From contig MAXL01000412.1 in NCBI GenBank assembly GCA_001751005.1, positions 1 to 7,579 of the forward strand: a stretch of DNA of 7,579 nt, in the 5' to 3' direction. Source of the stretch: Desulfobacterales bacterium S5133MH16 (GTDB lineage Bacteria > Desulfobacterota > Desulfobacteria > Desulfobacterales > UBA11574). The notes under the pieces are model-generated. The model saw only the letters and a list, made by a program, of their open reading frames with translations. It did no database searches and was not told the DNA's origin. Below, piece by piece: positions 6,076 to 7,579 of the stretch (positions are counted from its first letter, which is position 1; each line of letters begins with the position of its first letter). Position numbers and translations under genes: made by a program.

Positions 6076-7170
6076 TTATTTGCGCGCTTTTTCATAGACC
6101 TGCTCAGTTAAACGGGCGATGCGATTCCAGCTGAAGGTGCTCTTTGCCGCTTTTAATGCCTCGACGCCCATTTTCTTCCTGATGTCCTTGCACTGCAATA
6201 AGTAGATAATCGCATCCGCAAGTTTTTTCACATCACACGGCGGCACAAGAATGCCCGACTTTCCATCTTCTATCATCTCCCCCAAGCTCCCTACATCTGT
6301 CGCAACAACAGGTTTGCCAAAAACAAAGGCCATCGCCACAACGCCGCTCTGGCTTGCCTCAATATAGGGAAGCACTACAAAGGAACATCGACGAAAAAAA
6401 CGATGAACTTCGGCGTTTGGAATGAAATGGTCATGTACTTCGAAATGGGGATTGCCTTTGAGCAAATTTCTGTGTTCGGCCAGATCTTTTCCGGTTCCGG
6501 CAATAATGACCTTGAAATCGGGAATTTTTTCCGCCACCAACGGAGTCGCCTTGATCAGATACCGCAAACCCTTGTATTCCTGAATGCGCCCAAAAAAAAG
6601 GATGGAGTGCTCTTCTTCCTCTGTAGTGTTTGGGCAGGCCGAATCAAATGAGAACAAACACCCGTGGGGAATCGTGAAAACGCTATGCAAAGACCGTCCT
6701 GTCCCTTTCATCAATTCGTTTTTCAGCCGTTCTCCATGAACTATTATTTTTCCGTATATGTACCTGCGAGCAAACTTATGCAAGCCTCTCATTAAATGCC
6801 TGCCTTTATTACTCCCCAAATGAGGGTTAACATCATGCACGGTGACAACCAGGGGGGCGGCAGCCCACATAATAAAGGCTAAGTTTGAAAGATCAGAGGA
6901 TTCCTGTATATGGATAATGTCTGGTCTGAACCTATTCAACAGTTTTAGTATGACAATAAAATTATGCAGTATTTTTGGATTCTTTCCGGAGTATTTTTCA
7001 AGTAGCGTATAGGAAGCCCCATCGCCCAATCTGTCCAAGTCTTTGTTAATAGTTTGAGCTACCCTGGGCATGGAAAGCACAAGTTGCAAATTATGATTAT
7101 GGCTCAAGGCTCGGGCTAATTCAGCCGTGTATTCCACGTGATGCAATGAAACTAATAGAATTTTCATCAT
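6076..7170 (-). CDS. Family 4 glycosyltransferase (GT-B fold)
   Basis: The 364-residue protein has the two Rossmann domains of a GT4 enzyme. The N-terminal acceptor domain starts MKILLVSLHHVEYTAELARAL and contains RFRPDIIHIQESSDLS (80-95) and VVTVHDVNPHLG (108-119). The C-terminal donor domain starts at LFFGRIQEYKGLRYLI (191-206), then VIIAGTG (221-227). The nucleotide-sugar site is PYIEASQSGVVAMAFVFGKPVVATDVGSLGEMI (268-300). Glu271 is the first Glu of the E-x7-E motif, while the second position is Val278, as in the SQSG subgroup of GT4. No membrane helix is present, so it is a cytosolic or peripheral enzyme adding a sugar to the lipid-linked repeat unit. Two ATG codons stand in tandem at 7170; there is no good ribosome site. 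A 157-nt gap separates it from the kinase gene. Sugar donor and linkage cannot be told. Confidence 0.9.
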   Translation of the reverse strand: MMKILLVSLHHVEYTAELARALSHNHNLQLVLSMPRVAQTINKDLDRLGDGASYTLLEKYSGKNPKILHNFIVILKLLNRFRPDIIHIQESSDLSNLAFIMWAAAPLVVTVHDVNPHLGSNKGRHLMRGLHKFARRYIYGKIIVHGERLKNELMKGTGRSLHSVFTIPHGCLFSFDSACPNTTEEEEHSILFFGRIQEYKGLRYLIKATPLVAEKIPDFKVIIAGTGKDLAEHRNLLKGNPHFEVHDHFIPNAEVHRFFRRCSFVVLPYIEASQSGVVAMAFVFGKPVVATDVGSLGEMIEDGKSGILVPPCDVKKLADAIIYLLQCKDIRKKMGVEALKAAKSTFSWNRIARLTEQVYEKARK

Positions 7171-7285
7171 ACATAAATAATTAGAACCTAAGATGAGCGA
7201 TCAGTTCTTAGCAATTAGCTGTTAGCTTTTATTATTTCAGATGGTTACCAGCGATTCAATATATTGAAATTATTGTGCTAACTGC
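7171..7285. repeat. Intergenic spacer with TTAGC heptad repeats and a 14-bp palindrome
   Basis: No gene fits this AT-rich spacer upstream of the glycosyltransferase. Three copies of TTAGC occur at exact 7-base steps (7208-7212, 7215-7219, 7222-7226). A perfect 14-bp palindrome TTCAATATATTGAA sits at 7255-7268. The palindrome could be an operator, or its TATATT could serve as a poor -10 box, but there is no convincing -35 partner. A 12-base direct repeat GCGATTCAATAT is shared with the kinase coding region (7251-7262 and 7370-7381). Function is not established. Confidence 0.4.
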
Positions 7286-7312
7286 AAAACAAAGCTGTTT
7301 GCCGCGCAACAG
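7286..7312 (-). terminator. Possible terminator hairpin after the tyrosine kinase gene
   Basis: On the minus strand CTGTTGC (7312-7306), a 3-nt loop and GCAAACAG (7302-7295) form a 7-bp stem with one bulged base. A T-rich tract CTTTGTTTTG follows. A competing stem CAGGC/GCCTG (7326-7310) lies right after the kinase stop codon. If real, it partly separates the kinase from the downstream genes. The T-tract is interrupted, so this is tentative. Confidence 0.35.
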
Positions 7313-7327
7313 GCGCTAAGAGCCTGA

Positions 7328-7579
7328 CTACAGCCTTTTATAGATTGATTGAGGAATATAGTGCAGAACGCGATTCAATATCACTCCATCAATAGAACAA
7401 GCGCTATCTTGAAGATAAAGCTTTGCTTTTTCAGCTACTTCCCACTGAGTCTCGTTTGCCCGGATGACCAGGAAAGTGGTGTCAGAGGCGATTGCCAGGG
7501 ACAAAGAGTCCGAACATATCAACAACGGAGAGGAATCAATGAATATGTAATCGTATTTATTCTTTATTGATGATATTAG
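7328..7579 (-). CDS. Polysaccharide tyrosine autokinase (BY-kinase, CpsD/Wzc type), C-terminal end, cut by right edge
   Basis: The last 83 residues of a frame that enters from the right edge are visible. YDYIFIDSSPLLICSDSLSL (9-28) matches the Walker B region of bacterial tyrosine kinases (hydrophobic strand, then D-x-x-P and x-S-D). FLVIRANETQWEVAEKA (36-52) follows, then DGVILNRVLHYIPQSIYKRL (64-83), the usual GVVLN strand and tail. These enzymes pair with a Wzz-like chain-length protein in the inner membrane and control polymer length and export by autophosphorylation. The tail lacks a tyrosine-rich cluster: only Tyr74 and Tyr80 lie after the last strand. The Walker A and A' motifs and any fused Wzz domain are outside the window. 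A related ParA-like ATPase is possible but less likely given the polysaccharide context. The stop is TAG at 7328-7330. Confidence 0.8.
   Translation of the reverse strand, partial: LISSIKNKYDYIFIDSSPLLICSDSLSLAIASDTTFLVIRANETQWEVAEKAKLYLQDSACSIDGVILNRVLHYIPQSIYKRL

Noticed and set aside
7251..7381. 12-base direct repeat GCGATTCAATAT as an attachment site or partial kinase duplication
   Set aside because: The similarity ends abruptly outside the 12 bases and no integrase or other duplication evidence is seen; it is probably chance in AT-rich DNA.
1..7579. CRISPR array, tRNA or rRNA gene
   Set aside because: No regularly spaced repeats of suitable length, no cloverleaf and no rRNA-like stretch was seen on either strand.

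Overview
The window is one stretch of a surface-polysaccharide (exopolysaccharide or O-antigen type) biosynthesis cluster. Every convincing gene lies on the minus strand, so the reading order is from the right edge to the left edge. The gene set (BY-type tyrosine autokinase, family-4 glycosyltransferase, Wzx-type flippase, O-antigen polymerase/ligase) points to a Gram-negative bacterium using a Wzx/Wzy-dependent pathway. The AT-leaning composition, the kinase tail (VILNR...IPQSIYKRL) and the loose gene spacing fit environmental Desulfobacterota-like or related lineages, but the taxon is a guess from style and no marker gene is present.

Layout in transcription order: (1) the C-terminal 83 residues of a polysaccharide tyrosine autokinase, cut by the right edge; (2) a 157-nt gap with a terminator-like hairpin, a 14-bp palindrome and TTAGC heptad repeats; (3) a GT4 glycosyltransferase; (4) a possible 34-codon ORF starting one base after the glycosyltransferase stop; (5) a GNAT-fold acyltransferase-like protein; (6) a 179-nt gap holding a 97-bp inverted-repeat element flanked by a 5-bp duplication (MITE-like); (7) a CelD/FemAB-like double-GNAT protein; (8) an alkaline-phosphatase-superfamily phosphodiesterase/pyrophosphatase without a signal peptide; (9) a Wzx-type flippase; (10) the N-terminal half of an O-antigen ligase/polymerase (Wzy/WaaL-type), overlapping the flippase end by 8 nt and cut by the left edge.

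As an inferred pathway, the glycosyltransferase extends a lipid-linked repeat unit, the two GNAT-fold proteins may acylate sugars or add aminoacyl-type groups, the flippase exports the unit, the polymerase/ligase joins units, and the kinase controls chain length and export. The cytosolic AlkP-superfamily enzyme is the least expected member. Its job could be hydrolysis of a nucleotide-sugar or lipid-pyrophosphate, or transfer of a phospho-group. The plus strand carries only shadow ORFs. The most unusual DNA structure is the MITE-like element at 5170-5266.
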